A stretch of 64,000 bases of DNA, from assembly GCA_964035545.1 (NCBI GenBank), contig OZ037770.1, positions 4,507,662 through 4,571,661 on the forward strand, given 5' to 3'. Under the pieces are notes generated by a model. It saw only the letters and a list, made by a program, of their open reading frames with translations. It made no database searches and was not told the origin of the DNA. Position numbers and translations under genes: made by a program. This document shows positions 11,800-22,157 of the stretch, piece by piece (the first letter of the stretch is position 1; the number at the start of each line of letters is the position of its first letter). Origin of the DNA: Bugula neritina. Its lineage: Eukaryota; Bryozoa; Gymnolaemata; Cheilostomatida; Bugulidae.

Positions 11800-13640
11800 C
11801 TAGTTTCTTCTCCTGTTATATAATTAGAGGGCCTGATTGTGACCTTTCTTATTCAGTTGTGTTTTTTAATACCGTGTTTATACTCTAGCGCAAAAAAACA
11901 AAAATAGCTTAAATTAAAGATATATATATAGTGTACTAACTTAAGTAAAATAACCCACATGTTCAAAGGTTTATCAGCCTAACTCAACCCGCACGTAATT
12001 CTTGCGTATTACTAAGACGCCAAATTACTACAATATCTCACAAAAATTTCGATATTTTAGTGAATTTGCTAATTAATACTGTTGTAGTTTTGTGCACTAT
12101 TCTTTAGGGTGTTATTGCGCGCTCAATAAATACTGCATATCACTGTGAGGTTATGTGAAGAACCGAACCAGTTGATTATTTGACGAGAGAACTGTATTAG
12201 TATTTCAAGTACGCACTTGCAATAAAAAGTCATATATATATATAAGTATAAAGAAGAAAAGAGTACAATTAGTAAAATGTTGCACAAGGTTAACCTGTCT
12301 ACTTAACTACCATCGTCTAGACTGGTGTAGATACTGGACGGCATTGTTTATATATGAGGGGTTGATCTTGATTGGATTAATAAGGTTCTGGTGTTGTCAC
12401 CATAAAGGGTGATACGGTGCCACACAGGGAAGCGCTATAACTAGCGGAGTTGTCCTCCTTGAGACAATAGTTGCACCATAATATATTGTAAGTCTGTAGC
12501 AGGGGCACTGAAGGGTGTGCTTCCCTAAACCACTGCAACATACTATTAATATTAGCTAGTGTTCTATTTCTTACATTATCTTTTTTAACCTATATATAAT
12601 TTACTTGTAGTTATAGTTTATTTCCACTTAGATCTATAGTTTTGTCTTAGACCTCAACTGTCTAGCTTCTGCACTGCATTCATGCAGCTGGATGAAGTCA
12701 TACAAGTATTTTGTACCAACATGACTCTGGAGTAGGTTTATTCATAGCAACTGTATTATTTCTTCTTATAAACAGCATATAATTATACTTTATTATTATA
12801 TTATTTAGTTGTCATGTTGTACTATTATATATAGCATCATTATAATGGTATAGTATTATTGCATAATGTATAGCATCCTTATATCATAGCATTGTTATAT
12901 ATAGTATCATCTTATAGTTTTGTTATGTATAGTAATATTGTATTGCATTATTGTGTAGTATTATTATATAGTACATATAGTTGTAGTAACTCTTTATTGA
13001 GTACAGCTGCATGCATAGTAATAATATAGATATTTTATATATTATTATAGGATATTATAATAGGCTACAGGGTGTCATTATGCAGTAGTCTGGTAAACTT
13101 TGTTTTGGTTTGATATTATATTATATTATATTAGTCTTCATAAGTATTTCACTAAGTCTGCCCTTCTTTTTCACATAAAAATATGTGTGTGATGTGTTTA
13201 AAATATTTAAAATTATATAGTACTTTTCTATAAGACAACATTATGATTAAAGTTCTGTTGATTAGTAAAAGTATTATACAGTTAGTTGAACAAAATATTA
13301 TTATATAATATGTTGCATGCTTGTGAGCACTCATACATAACCTTGAATGTTAAATTAAGTACAAATGCATAGTGTATGATTATATACAGTAATCATATAT
13401 TTGTGTGTATTAGTATTGCATTCATTTAATACTATACTCTATTTTATTTCAAAATATGTAGAAATTTATTGCAACTAAAACGTAATTCCACATGCAAGTG
13501 TTATGATATCATAATATATTTAGTACTGAAAAATTTCATTCGGTATTAAAGACCTATATTTGCTATCATTACATGTTTAGTATTAAGAATTAACATGGTA
13601 AATCACTTACCTCTCGTTTGTACTGACAATAGAACTATAA
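11800..13640. other. AT-rich intergenic DNA with TATA-type repeats
   Basis: No gene recognised. Runs of ATTATATA and TAGTATTAT words fill 12780-13130. The segment 12360-12540 is more mixed in composition and has a small hairpin (TCACC/GGTGA near 12400); I cannot name it. Confidence 0.4.
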
Positions 13641-13649
13641 TATGTTTTT

Positions 13650-14030
13650 AGGTTATGGAATCTACAGGAGTTACAGATACTAGACATATCAGAGAATAAC
13701 TTCACCAGTCTATACCATCTTCAGTGTGCAGACTGAAAAAATCTGCTAGAACTCAAGTTAATCTTCAATGACTGCATGACATCGTTGAATCAGCTGAGAT
13801 ACTATACTGCTAACACATCTTAGTTCTTTATACTAGGTGGTTGTAATGCTCTTATACAGCTCCTCCACTATAAACCTGTAAGAAAGAGGGTTAAATGCTG
13901 TGAGACAATACTACACACATTTGGCTAAAGGAGCAGGTAGAAATATTCCATTCGCTACAATAACTGTATTGTGAAAGACCAGCTTGCAGAGCACTAATAG
14001 CAAGTGGTGTCTGCAGGCTGACAATGTTTG
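13650..14030 (+). pseudogene. Relic of an LRR-ROC exon (decayed paralogue of the 34.3-57.2 kb gene)
   Basis: The DNA runs parallel to 52280-52620: LRR codons giving LQILDISENNFTSL, then a region matching the ATACTACAGCTAACACATCTT stretch of the intact gene, then AATGCTGTGAGACAATACTACAC, then GGTAGAAATATTCCATTCGC. Similarity ends inside the Walker A region, where the sequence is scrambled or deleted. Frameshifts and stops (for example TGCAGACTGAAAAAATC) break the frame. The acceptor-like TTTTTAG just upstream suggests the copy kept its splice site. No LRR-array or caspase exons are seen beside it, so it is an isolated fragment of a duplicated locus. Confidence 0.8.
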
Positions 14031-16180
14031 CACATATTAGGCTTATTTTACCATTGTATAAGTATATGATTTCACCTGTGAAATTTGCCTGGTTTACCTA
14101 GCTTATGATGTCATTTCCTGTCACTTTACACTCTTGCAGTGTTTCATTTCACTGTATATCATATAATGATTATTTTAATTGATTTGTTTGTTTTGTTTGT
14201 TTGATTTGTTTTGATTATTTCAATTATATATAATTGTTGTCTATTAATTCAACGTTATTTACTAGTTATTTATACCTCACCTACAATCTCAGAGCTAGTT
14301 TACTAAATTTTGCTTATATTATTACGGTTCAATTATTTCTGACCAATATATAATGCAAACACCTGTTCTTTATTTTGAAGGTAATTAGTTGTAATGCTTT
14401 TTCTCCGTTAGTCATCAGCATTATTGCCTTTTTCAATTTTTTCATCTAAAATTCAATTTTATACTCTATGAATAAATTGTATGTGTTTATTATGAACCAA
14501 GTCATTTATGAGTTCTAATAATTACACTCAAACGTAGAACTTTGTTTAGTTTTGAAAGACAAATTTATTGTCTAAAAGTTTGAAGCTAAAGAAACTAGTA
14601 AAAAGTTTCGATCTTTCATGGCAGCTGGTTGATAGAACATTTCAGCTGTAAAACGTACATTTAGGTTGGATAATAAACTTATTATAATTGGCGTGTTTAC
14701 AATTCTACAAAAAATGGTAAAAGTGTGGCTATACGTTGTGTGACAGCTATAGTTAATGCCTAATACTTGAATAAATAAAATTCAGTTAGTTTGCACAATT
14801 TTTTTAACTATGCTTATTTCTCCCTAAAACTTTGTTAATTTAGTGGTAAACAATTTTCTATAGCAGCATATTTTATTGAATGCATAGAAAGGCAAAATAT
14901 TCTATTGATCTAAAGAACATAATTATACTCCGATATGTGATACAGTATAAATATTATACTTATTTATATAATTGACAAATGAATACAGCTGCGTAGTGAA
15001 AAATAATTGCCTGGCTGGGATTCGAACCCGTGACCTCTGGCTAACAAGTACACCACTGGACTTCTATAGGTATATTCACATGCAACACTACACATAGATG
15101 TGGTTTAAAAGTTTTTGAAAGTATTGTTGATATCCATTATAATAATGAGTATTGACATAGTTTAGTAAAAGCAGTATTCAGTGACCAATTTTGATAATGT
15201 CTCTCTATGTGTTCAAAGTTGCATTTTATGTAACCGTTTCAGAATGAAATTTTGTTCAGTAGATGCACAGATTTTCAAATTTTACTAGTGGTTATACTTT
15301 TACATATTTCATTGTCCTAAATATTATAATATGGATATACAATATATGTATCATTTACTAAAGAAATATTACTTTGAGACCTACAAATATTATTGATATA
15401 ATGGTGACTTAACGTCATATATATCAGAATTCACTCTTAATTGCCTGCCACCAGATTTGTTGGAAAAACAATTAGCATGAAGTTCAGCATAAAATTATTT
15501 GATGCTATAATATGGATTATGTATTTCATTAAGGAGAAAGGATAGGCTGAGTCAAACGCTGCAGTTGTGTTCTATACAATGTATTTGTTATCACAAGGGG
15601 ATCATCAGGTGAGCAGAAACTCTGCATATTTCAAGTTGATAAATTTTTGTGTGTAGTAATACCTATGTCAGATCAACAGCTATATTTGAATGTTTGACAT
15701 TTTCGAACATATGTAGAATGCTACATTGTAGTATAATATCATAATAAAATAGTATATTGAATATCATAGACAGTGACTAGTGAGAAAGTTGTCTCCCCTA
15801 ATGCATTCCAATACACTCACCAGCTTGCAAAGTTAGAACAAATCACACATAAATCCTCAAATATTAATTAATGCAATAATATAAATATAATAAACTAGTA
15901 TATTATTGATATTGATATTGATATTGATTGCGTGGAGCTTCGTGGAGCCACGCAACAACACTAAATTTATAACGTTTTCAACTCAAAGATAAGCATAAAA
16001 TTTAAAAACAACTATTTTTATTAATAAAATAAATTTTAATAACATAAATTCAAAAGTATTGTATTTTTATGCAACATGGCAGCCGCGAAAATTTAAACTT
16101 CTAAAATTCTAAAATTTAAACTTCTAAAATTTAAACTTTATTTTGAATAATTCATAAAATTAAAAAGTAGTTGCAGCTTC
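14031..16180. other. AT-rich intergenic DNA
   Basis: No gene recognised. Contains the tRNA-like relic (separate entry), an ATTGAT tandem run (15903-15927) followed by a GCGTGG/CCACGC hairpin (15929-15952), and repeated TTCTAAAATTTAAAC words at 16095-16140. Confidence 0.4.
15007..15065 (-). repeat. tRNA-like relic or SINE head
   Basis: On the minus strand: GGTCACGGGTTCGAATCC, a perfect B box with T-arm, preceded by GTCCAGTGGTGTACTTG (A-box-like) and TTAGCCAGAG. The 3' CCAGCCAGGCA has no matching 5' acceptor strand, and I cannot fold a full cloverleaf. I therefore call it a tRNA pseudogene or the head of a SINE, not a functional tRNA. Confidence 0.5.
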
Positions 16181-16354
16181 AACACAGCGTGCTAGGGGTG
16201 TTTTTGTTTTTAAAGTAAGAATTTAATATTGAATAGGGTGGTTCCTCCACCAAGTCGGTCTGATTCTGAATGAGTCAGACTGAAACTAAAAACGAACCTC
16301 ACTATAGTTACATAAAAGAACTAATAGAAGCAGCACCAAATGAGCAGTGACTAA

Positions 16355-18403
16355 GTGAAAATCGGACAACTCCGAGATATCACCACATACTTTAATAAGG
16401 TTCACCCTAGCTCATGCCCATGCAATCTTAGCGTGGATAAATTCATGAGTAACTACCACTATGAGTCTAAGAAATATGACTCAATGCACACCAAGGAAAT
16501 TTTACTTGTCACTAATATTCCAGACGACCACGAAGACTACCTTATGCTCACCAAGAGACATTTCCTCATACTATCCCAGCGGTATCACCCAGATAAAAAT
16601 ACCCCTGATCATGTTATAACCTGTCAAATCACTATGACGACACTGAATCAAGCACTCTGTGCTATTGAGGAAGATCATCACAAGAAAGGAGATGACAAGT
16701 CAGTTGTAGTCCAAGATGGTAAGATCTACACATATAGATCCAAAGAGATAATCACCTGCCAACACTATCGATGTGTTGCTGCATACTGCCATCCTGCATA
16801 TGAGGAGGATTGGATCCACCTTTTGCAACATGAATGGAGTACAGAACCAACTGCCATACAACAAGGTGTACAATTCGGTAACAACCAACAATCACTGTAT
16901 ATTACGGTGTTCAACACAGGTACAGTTTTTGTACAGGGAAACCTAGCTATATCTTATTCTCTCGAGAACATGGCTAGGCTTATTTCACTCTTGCCCAAAG
17001 ACAAGAAACTGGACTCAAGAAAAAGACTCTCTGCACTAAAGAATGCAATGAAGCTCTTCCCCAAACCAGTATACCACAGAACAGAGCCTGTAATACCAGC
17101 ACTCACATTTGAAACGTACCAACCTTCAAATAACAGCATGTTACGCAGTGAGTCTGAACATGATAACGACATGACCTCCACAATCCTAGGCGAGGATAAT
17201 ACCATCAACTCAATCCAACTCAACCACCAGTTCCAAAGCATGGGAGACACTCAGCACGAACCCTCACTAAGCACAGCATTGCTCATGATGCGTAAGTTAG
17301 AACAAAAACTTCTCTCCATGGAATCTGATCACCAAAAATGCCGAAGGGAAATGGAAAGGCGCATCGAAAAGTTGGAAAAAGAAAACAGAGAGCTGCGGCA
17401 TACAGTCGGGCCAAAGGTCAGCTACCTCTTACAGCAACCCCACCTTCAGAGACAACAGATAACTGAAGACAACAAAACACACAGTCCTACTACTTCAACA
17501 CAATCCATCACTGTCAACAACACCAATGAAAACCAGGACAAGCATAATGATGAGGGCAAGTGGACAACTGTGACACATGGGAAACCCACAAAAAGAAAAA
17601 CACAGTCACCTACCAAAGCTTCCACAAATACAGAAAAAACAGGAAGCATCCAATTCCGGATAGAGAAAGTTGTAATAATAGAAAACATCACCAACACCGA
17701 AAAAGCCAACTCAGATGATAAAGTTAGGAGAGAGATTGGTAAGCACATAGACAAAGTAATAATAGACAGGATAACACACTACCCCCACAAGAAAAGCAAA
17801 CTGATGATCCAAGTAGCCACGGAAGAGATGAAAGAATTGGTCGTAAGAAAATGGAAACCCGAGAAAATATTTGGTTCTTCTAGCATCAGACTCCCCACTA
17901 AGCAAGTTGAGAATACTGTAGGTGTAGCAAAAGGAGTTCCCCTGGATATGGACGACGATGATCTCAAGAATGATCTTGACCAGTTGTTTTCAGACACAAC
18001 ATTTGTCCGGATGACCAAAGGCCCCACTAAACAAAAGCTCAGAGCAGTGAAGATCTTCTTCAAATCTCCAGAAGACCTAGCAAAAGCAATCGAGGGAGGT
18101 ATGAAATTAGCCAGTCAAAGTCAATATGTTAGAGTAGAGGCCCTGAAATGGAGGCCTCATGTAAGGCACTGTACAAATTGCTGGCGTTTTGGACACTCAT
18201 CATCACAATGTGAAAGTGAAAAAGCCTGCCCACACTGTGGGGAAGGCATCGATGTCAGCTCTCATTTAATATGCGCTGAACAACCTACTTGTAGAAACTG
18301 CAAAGGCAACCACAGCTCTGATCAAAGAAACGAATGCAGCGAGTTTAGGAGAAGACTAGCCAAAATCACCCAACGACACCAAGAGCTTCAAAATGGCGAT
18401 TAA
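16355..18403 (+). CDS. LINE ORF1 protein (J-domain-like N-terminus, coiled coil, RRM-like, three zinc knuckles)
   Basis: Nucleic-acid-binding chaperone expected to coat the LINE RNA. The frame opens right after a TAA at 16352-16354. The first codon of the open frame is GTG, and the first in-frame ATG is at 16445 (residue 31 of the open frame), the likelier start. Residues about 57-105 contain LSQRYHPDKNTPDH with an HPD at 78-80 between two helical segments, which looks like a DnaJ J domain. Residues about 305-352 form a charged coiled coil (MERRIEKLEKENRELR). Residues about 430-600 hold RRM-like material with the VAKGVP motif usual in Jockey/I ORF1. The C-terminus has CTNCWRFGHSSSQC, CPHCGEGIDVSSHLIC and CRNCKGNHSSDQRNEC knuckles. 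It is uninterrupted, unlike ORF2. An upstream mini-ORF (ATG AGC AGT GAC TAA) ends just before it. Confidence 0.85.
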   Translation: MKIGQLRDITTYFNKVHPSSCPCNLSVDKFMSNYHYESKKYDSMHTKEILLVTNIPDDHEDYLMLTKRHFLILSQRYHPDKNTPDHVITCQITMTTLNQALCAIEEDHHKKGDDKSVVVQDGKIYTYRSKEIITCQHYRCVAAYCHPAYEEDWIHLLQHEWSTEPTAIQQGVQFGNNQQSLYITVFNTGTVFVQGNLAISYSLENMARLISLLPKDKKLDSRKRLSALKNAMKLFPKPVYHRTEPVIPALTFETYQPSNNSMLRSESEHDNDMTSTILGEDNTINSIQLNHQFQSMGDTQHEPSLSTALLMMRKLEQKLLSMESDHQKCRREMERRIEKLEKENRELRHTVGPKVSYLLQQPHLQRQQITEDNKTHSPTTSTQSITVNNTNENQDKHNDEGKWTTVTHGKPTKRKTQSPTKASTNTEKTGSIQFRIEKVVIIENITNTEKANSDDKVRREIGKHIDKVIIDRITHYPHKKSKLMIQVATEEMKELVVRKWKPEKIFGSSSIRLPTKQVENTVGVAKGVPLDMDDDDLKNDLDQLFSDTTFVRMTKGPTKQKLRAVKIFFKSPEDLAKAIEGGMKLASQSQYVRVEALKWRPHVRHCTNCWRFGHSSSQCESEKACPHCGEGIDVSSHLICAEQPTCRNCKGNHSSDQRNECSEFRRRLAKITQRHQELQNGD

Positions 18404-20861
18404 TGTGTGTCAAATAAACATTAATGGCATGTCAAACAACACTATAATGGCCCTGGAAAGATATGTCTGGAGTAGAGATTTAGACATAATTTGCCTTTCA
18501 GAAACTAAAATAGCTGAACTCCCACTTGGTAGTCTACCAAATATGAAATGCATTCTTAGACCCAATCCAGTTAGCGCTAAACAGCGTGGAGTGGCATTAC
18601 TTGTGAAGAATGACATTCATATCACCAGATACTCAGAACTGGAGCCATTAAATGCAGACATGATAGTCACTGTCTGCCGAGTCGCAGGCCTTCGCTACTT
18701 CGTTTGTTCTGTGTATGAGAGTGATAGACTGCAGGACATTCTAACAGCCACACAAAACATCATAAACCACATGCCATCCATGAAAATAGATGGTCTCATG
18801 TTACTTGGTGACCTCAATGCTCGTCATGAATCATGGGGAGACCATCAACAAAACCGTGCTGGTATTACCTTGCTGGACTTCATACAAAGATTGAACATGG
18901 AGGTTGTCTACAAACACGACAAACCCACATTCCTGTGCGACAATGGCTCAAGCTACATCGACTTATTTATTGCTACCGAAAATATAGCCAGGCATTGCAA
19001 GAATCAATTTACTGACGACACAGTTGAACTTTTCACCGGCGCTCCTCATAGAGGACATGTGCCAATAATCACGATGCTTGACAAACAAAAATCCACAGTC
19101 ATGCCCACGAAGTACTTTAGATGGAACGAAGCTGACTGGTACTCGTTCAGTTACACAGTGGAAACTATGTGTGAACAGCACATGGCAGATTTCTGTACAT
19201 CATCAGATCCTGACAACATCTGGAAGACTCTCAAAAGGATATTACTCAAGTGTAAAGAGCTCTTTGTTCCAATGGCAGTCTCTAACGCCCATAATAAACC
19301 TTACTGGAACAAGGAACTTTCTGAGATGTCAACACGGCTCAGAGAGGCAAGGAGACAATTCAAATATCGATCCTCTTACAAAAATGGAGATAAATTAGAC
19401 CAAATCAAAGCACAATTCAAAGCGATGCTAGCTGCAGCTCAGCAAAGATACCTTGAGTCAAAATCAAAGAAACTCAATGACCACAACGGAGAAACCTTCT
19501 GGAAGGACTTCAAATCTCTATTCTATAAAAAGGGAGAGAACCTAGTAGGAGATCTTGTCGGCGCAAACGGGGAGATCATTGAAGATGACGTAAGCAAAGC
19601 AGAACACATGTTCAACAAAATATTTGGGGGGTTAAGTAACTATTGTCCTCCAGCATCACCAACAATGACCCAAAAGCCTACCATACCCTTATATAACAGT
19701 CAGCTTCAACAGCTGAGTCAACCCATCACAATTCAAGAGATAACGCAAGCACTCGCCAAACTAAAAACCTCAGGAAAAAGCAGTGACTTCGATGGTATCC
19801 ATCCAAAAATGCTGAAACAGGGAAAGAACTTTTTTTTTGATTGCCCTGCATTGCTTATTTAACAAGATTCTCTCCACCCATCAATGGCCATGGAATTCAT
19901 CTAACCTGGTCATTTTCCTAAGGAAACCTGGGAAGAAAGACTACAAAGATGTCAGCTCATACAGACCCATCACAATAAGCTCTGACGTTGGAAAAACACT
20001 AGAGAGAATAATGGAACAACGTCTCAGATCACTGGTTGAAACTTGGTCACTAATACCAAATTCACAATTTGGATTCAGACAGGGAAGAAGCACATTGATG
20101 TATTTACTCAACCTTTTGACTGAAACCACACACTACACTAAAAGCAGATTATGTACTGCTGCACTGTTCTTAGACCTGCAAAAAGCCTTTGACACAGTCA
20201 ATCACCAACACATGATTTACCGCCTGCAAGAATTAGGACTGGAAGGTAACTACCTCCATGTTATTGACTCCTTTCTCACCAAGAGAGAAATCAGCCTCAA
20301 AATCAACAACTACATTCACCCAGCAACAAAATGTCAAATAGGCCTCCCACAGGGGAGTGTGCTATCTCCACTTCTCTTTATCATATACATCAGAGACATG
20401 CTGTCAAGCATAGACGGTACAGGATTACAATATGCCGATGACTGCACTATTTTGATGACTGGAAAAGACTCTTCAGAACTACAGATAAAAATTGAGAACA
20501 ACTGCCAACGGATACAAACCTGGATGGATCGATGGAACCTACTCATCAACTACCAGAAAACAGAAATTGTGGTATTTAATGGAGATATCACACCCCCAAT
20601 TATAAATGCTAACACCATACAAATTTCCACCTCCTCCAAGGTTCTTGGTATAACTGTTGATGACCATCTAACCTTCGAAAAACAGTACAGCACAAGTACT
20701 AAATGTCTCACTCAACGTATGAATATGCTGAAACCATTTATCTACGCTGGGCTTAGCCCAGACACCTCAAAGAAAATTCTCACACAAGTGATCATGCCAA
20801 AAGCTCTCTACGGCGCCTCTCTATGGGACTACAAAACCAAGATCTCCCTGCACACTTATAT
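18393..20861 (+). pseudogene. LINE ORF2, 5' part: endonuclease and reverse transcriptase, frameshifted
   Basis: Starts at an ATG overlapping the end of ORF1 by 11 nt (ATGGCGATTAA), an arrangement suited to termination-reinitiation. Residues 1-230 are an APE-like endonuclease: QININGMSNN, LSETK, LLGDLNARHESWG, and GHVPIITML near its end. The frame then breaks at the T run near 19829-19838 and continues in the next frame with the reverse transcriptase: SSYRPITISSDVGKTLERI, FGFRQGRSTL, LFLDLQKAFDTVNH, GLPQGSVLSPLLF and the catalytic LQYADDC. It is cut at 20861 by the Gypsy insertion. The break at a homopolymer suggests a one-base slip, either real or a sequencing error. Confidence 0.85.
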
Positions 20862-21166
20862 TGTGGTGGTTCGTGGAACTACCAGCAGCACAACATGTAG
20901 GGTCGCGTAATTGACCCGGAACAATGGATAGCCAATTAGCGTAGTTGATAGTTAGCAGCAATTGTAGTTTCCCGCTGCTAAGTCAGTCGAAGCTAGAGTG
21001 TGAAATAGATTAGATGTGTAACTTGTTGGAAATAATGTATCGTGTTTTTATAATGTATAATTGTGTATAAAATATACTCGTTCACTCGACTTAGCCTGGT
21101 GCAGTTCTATACTAGATAAATAGACTCTCTGGATAGCATATCAACCCTAATCTGAAAATTATAACA
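20862..21166 (+). repeat. 5' LTR of Gypsy element 1
   Basis: Begins TGTGG and ends TAACA. Contains a TATA-like TGTATAAAATATACTC near 21062-21077, a plausible promoter, followed by a likely start/R region. Confidence 0.95.
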
Positions 21167-21184
21167 GTGGTGGCAGCGGTGGGA
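21167..21184 (+). promoter_or_regulatory. Primer-binding site, tRNA-Leu type
   Basis: Directly after the LTR, TGGTGGCAGCGGTGGGA is the complement of TCCCACCGCTGCCACCA, which I recall as the 3' end (with CCA) of a eukaryotic tRNA-Leu. It would prime minus-strand synthesis. The tRNA identity is from memory. Confidence 0.7.
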
Positions 21185-21197
21185 TAGTGCATCCAAG

Positions 21198-22157
21198 ATG
21201 GAGACTGAAAATGCTGAAACTCAACCACCGGCAATCGAAGGTGAGCGTAGAGACAATGCTGTAGAGACAATGCCTGTTAACCATGTAGTAGAGGAACGAA
21301 GGGTTCCGCGAGAACTAGTTGAATACCGCTACAGGTTAAAGGCGCCCACCTTCACGGGTGAAGAGGAGGTGGAACAATTTATCCAAGAGTTTAGCGACGT
21401 AATGGACGTCGCTCAGTGGCCCCCTAGGGTGGCCCTGCTGAAGCTTAGAATGGCATTGATGGACAAAGCCAAGCCCTATGGGCTGGGCGTAGACATTGAT
21501 AATATCTTTGCTTCTCTGCGGGCCCGTTTTGGCCTCTCGACTACAGATGCCAGGGCCCGATTACAGAGGTTGCGGCGTGATCCCCGCACCCCGCTGCGGG
21601 AGCATGCCACCGCGGTCATGAAGCTGGCACAGATCGCGTACAGCGACTTGCCCCCAGTCAACCGCGAGAGGTACACCCTCGACGCTTTCATAGCATCTGT
21701 CGACGATCTGGGTCTCCACCACCAGTTTCTAGCTAGGGGAGTCACCACCGTTGAAGATGCTCTGACTGAGGGGGAAGCTTACCTCCTAGCTAACCAAATG
21801 CATAAAAGTCGCGGAAGCTCCCGCCAAGTGGAGATAGACCGCGCAGACACGGCCGCGGGACAAGGGGAGGAAACCCCCGCCGCGGCTGCCGTGTCCCAGT
21901 TGGCGACGGCATCAAAAGTCACTCAACTGACAGACATGCTAGCCAAGCTGATAGCAACACTGACCCCACAAAACCCAGTGAGTACCGCCCCTGAGCCCAT
22001 GCGGCCATTGGCGCCGCCACAGGGAGAAACAGTCAGTTTTTGCTGGGAGTGCGGAAATCAAGGACATTTCCGCCGATATTGTCCCTTCCTAAATCAGGGG
22101 TTAAACTACCGCGGCCCGCAGATGTTCCCACCTTCCGCGGGCCGACGAAACCTCTAG
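21198..22157 (+). CDS. gag: Gypsy element 1 Gag
   Basis: 319-residue structural protein that packages the element RNA. ATG at 21198, 32 nt past the LTR end. The central region (VEQFIQEFSDVMDVAQWPP, YTLDAFIASVDDLGLHHQF) has the capsid-like helical pattern of Gypsy Gag. The C-terminus has one zinc knuckle, CWECGNQGHFRRYC. The last part overlaps pol and contains the frameshift signal. The same protein is recognisable, damaged, in element 2. Confidence 0.9.
   Translation: METENAETQPPAIEGERRDNAVETMPVNHVVEERRVPRELVEYRYRLKAPTFTGEEEVEQFIQEFSDVMDVAQWPPRVALLKLRMALMDKAKPYGLGVDIDNIFASLRARFGLSTTDARARLQRLRRDPRTPLREHATAVMKLAQIAYSDLPPVNRERYTLDAFIASVDDLGLHHQFLARGVTTVEDALTEGEAYLLANQMHKSRGSSRQVEIDRADTAAGQGEETPAAAAVSQLATASKVTQLTDMLAKLIATLTPQNPVSTAPEPMRPLAPPQGETVSFCWECGNQGHFRRYCPFLNQGLNYRGPQMFPPSAGRRNL
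21234..21247 (+). promoter_or_regulatory. Candidate 5' splice donor inside gag
   Basis: CGAAG|GTGAGC, a near-consensus donor 43 nt into gag, leaving one base of a codon. The acceptor at 26981/26982 needs exactly one base, so splicing would fuse the first 14 Gag codons to ORF3 in frame. Inference only. Confidence 0.45.
22100..22144 (+). promoter_or_regulatory. -1 ribosomal frameshift signal between gag and pol
   Basis: Heptamer G TTA AAC (22100-22106) in the gag frame, a 5-nt spacer, then an all-GC 8-bp stem CGGCCCGC (22112-22119)/GCGGGCCG (22137-22144) with a 17-nt loop. GTTAAAC is a known -1 slippery heptamer. Slipping moves ribosomes into the pol frame, which is the -1 frame here. Element 2 keeps TTAAAC at the same place (50201-50207, minus). 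Confidence 0.7.

Noticed and set aside
15007-15079. A functional tRNA gene
   Set aside because: T arm and B box are good, but there is no matching acceptor strand or convincing anticodon stem.
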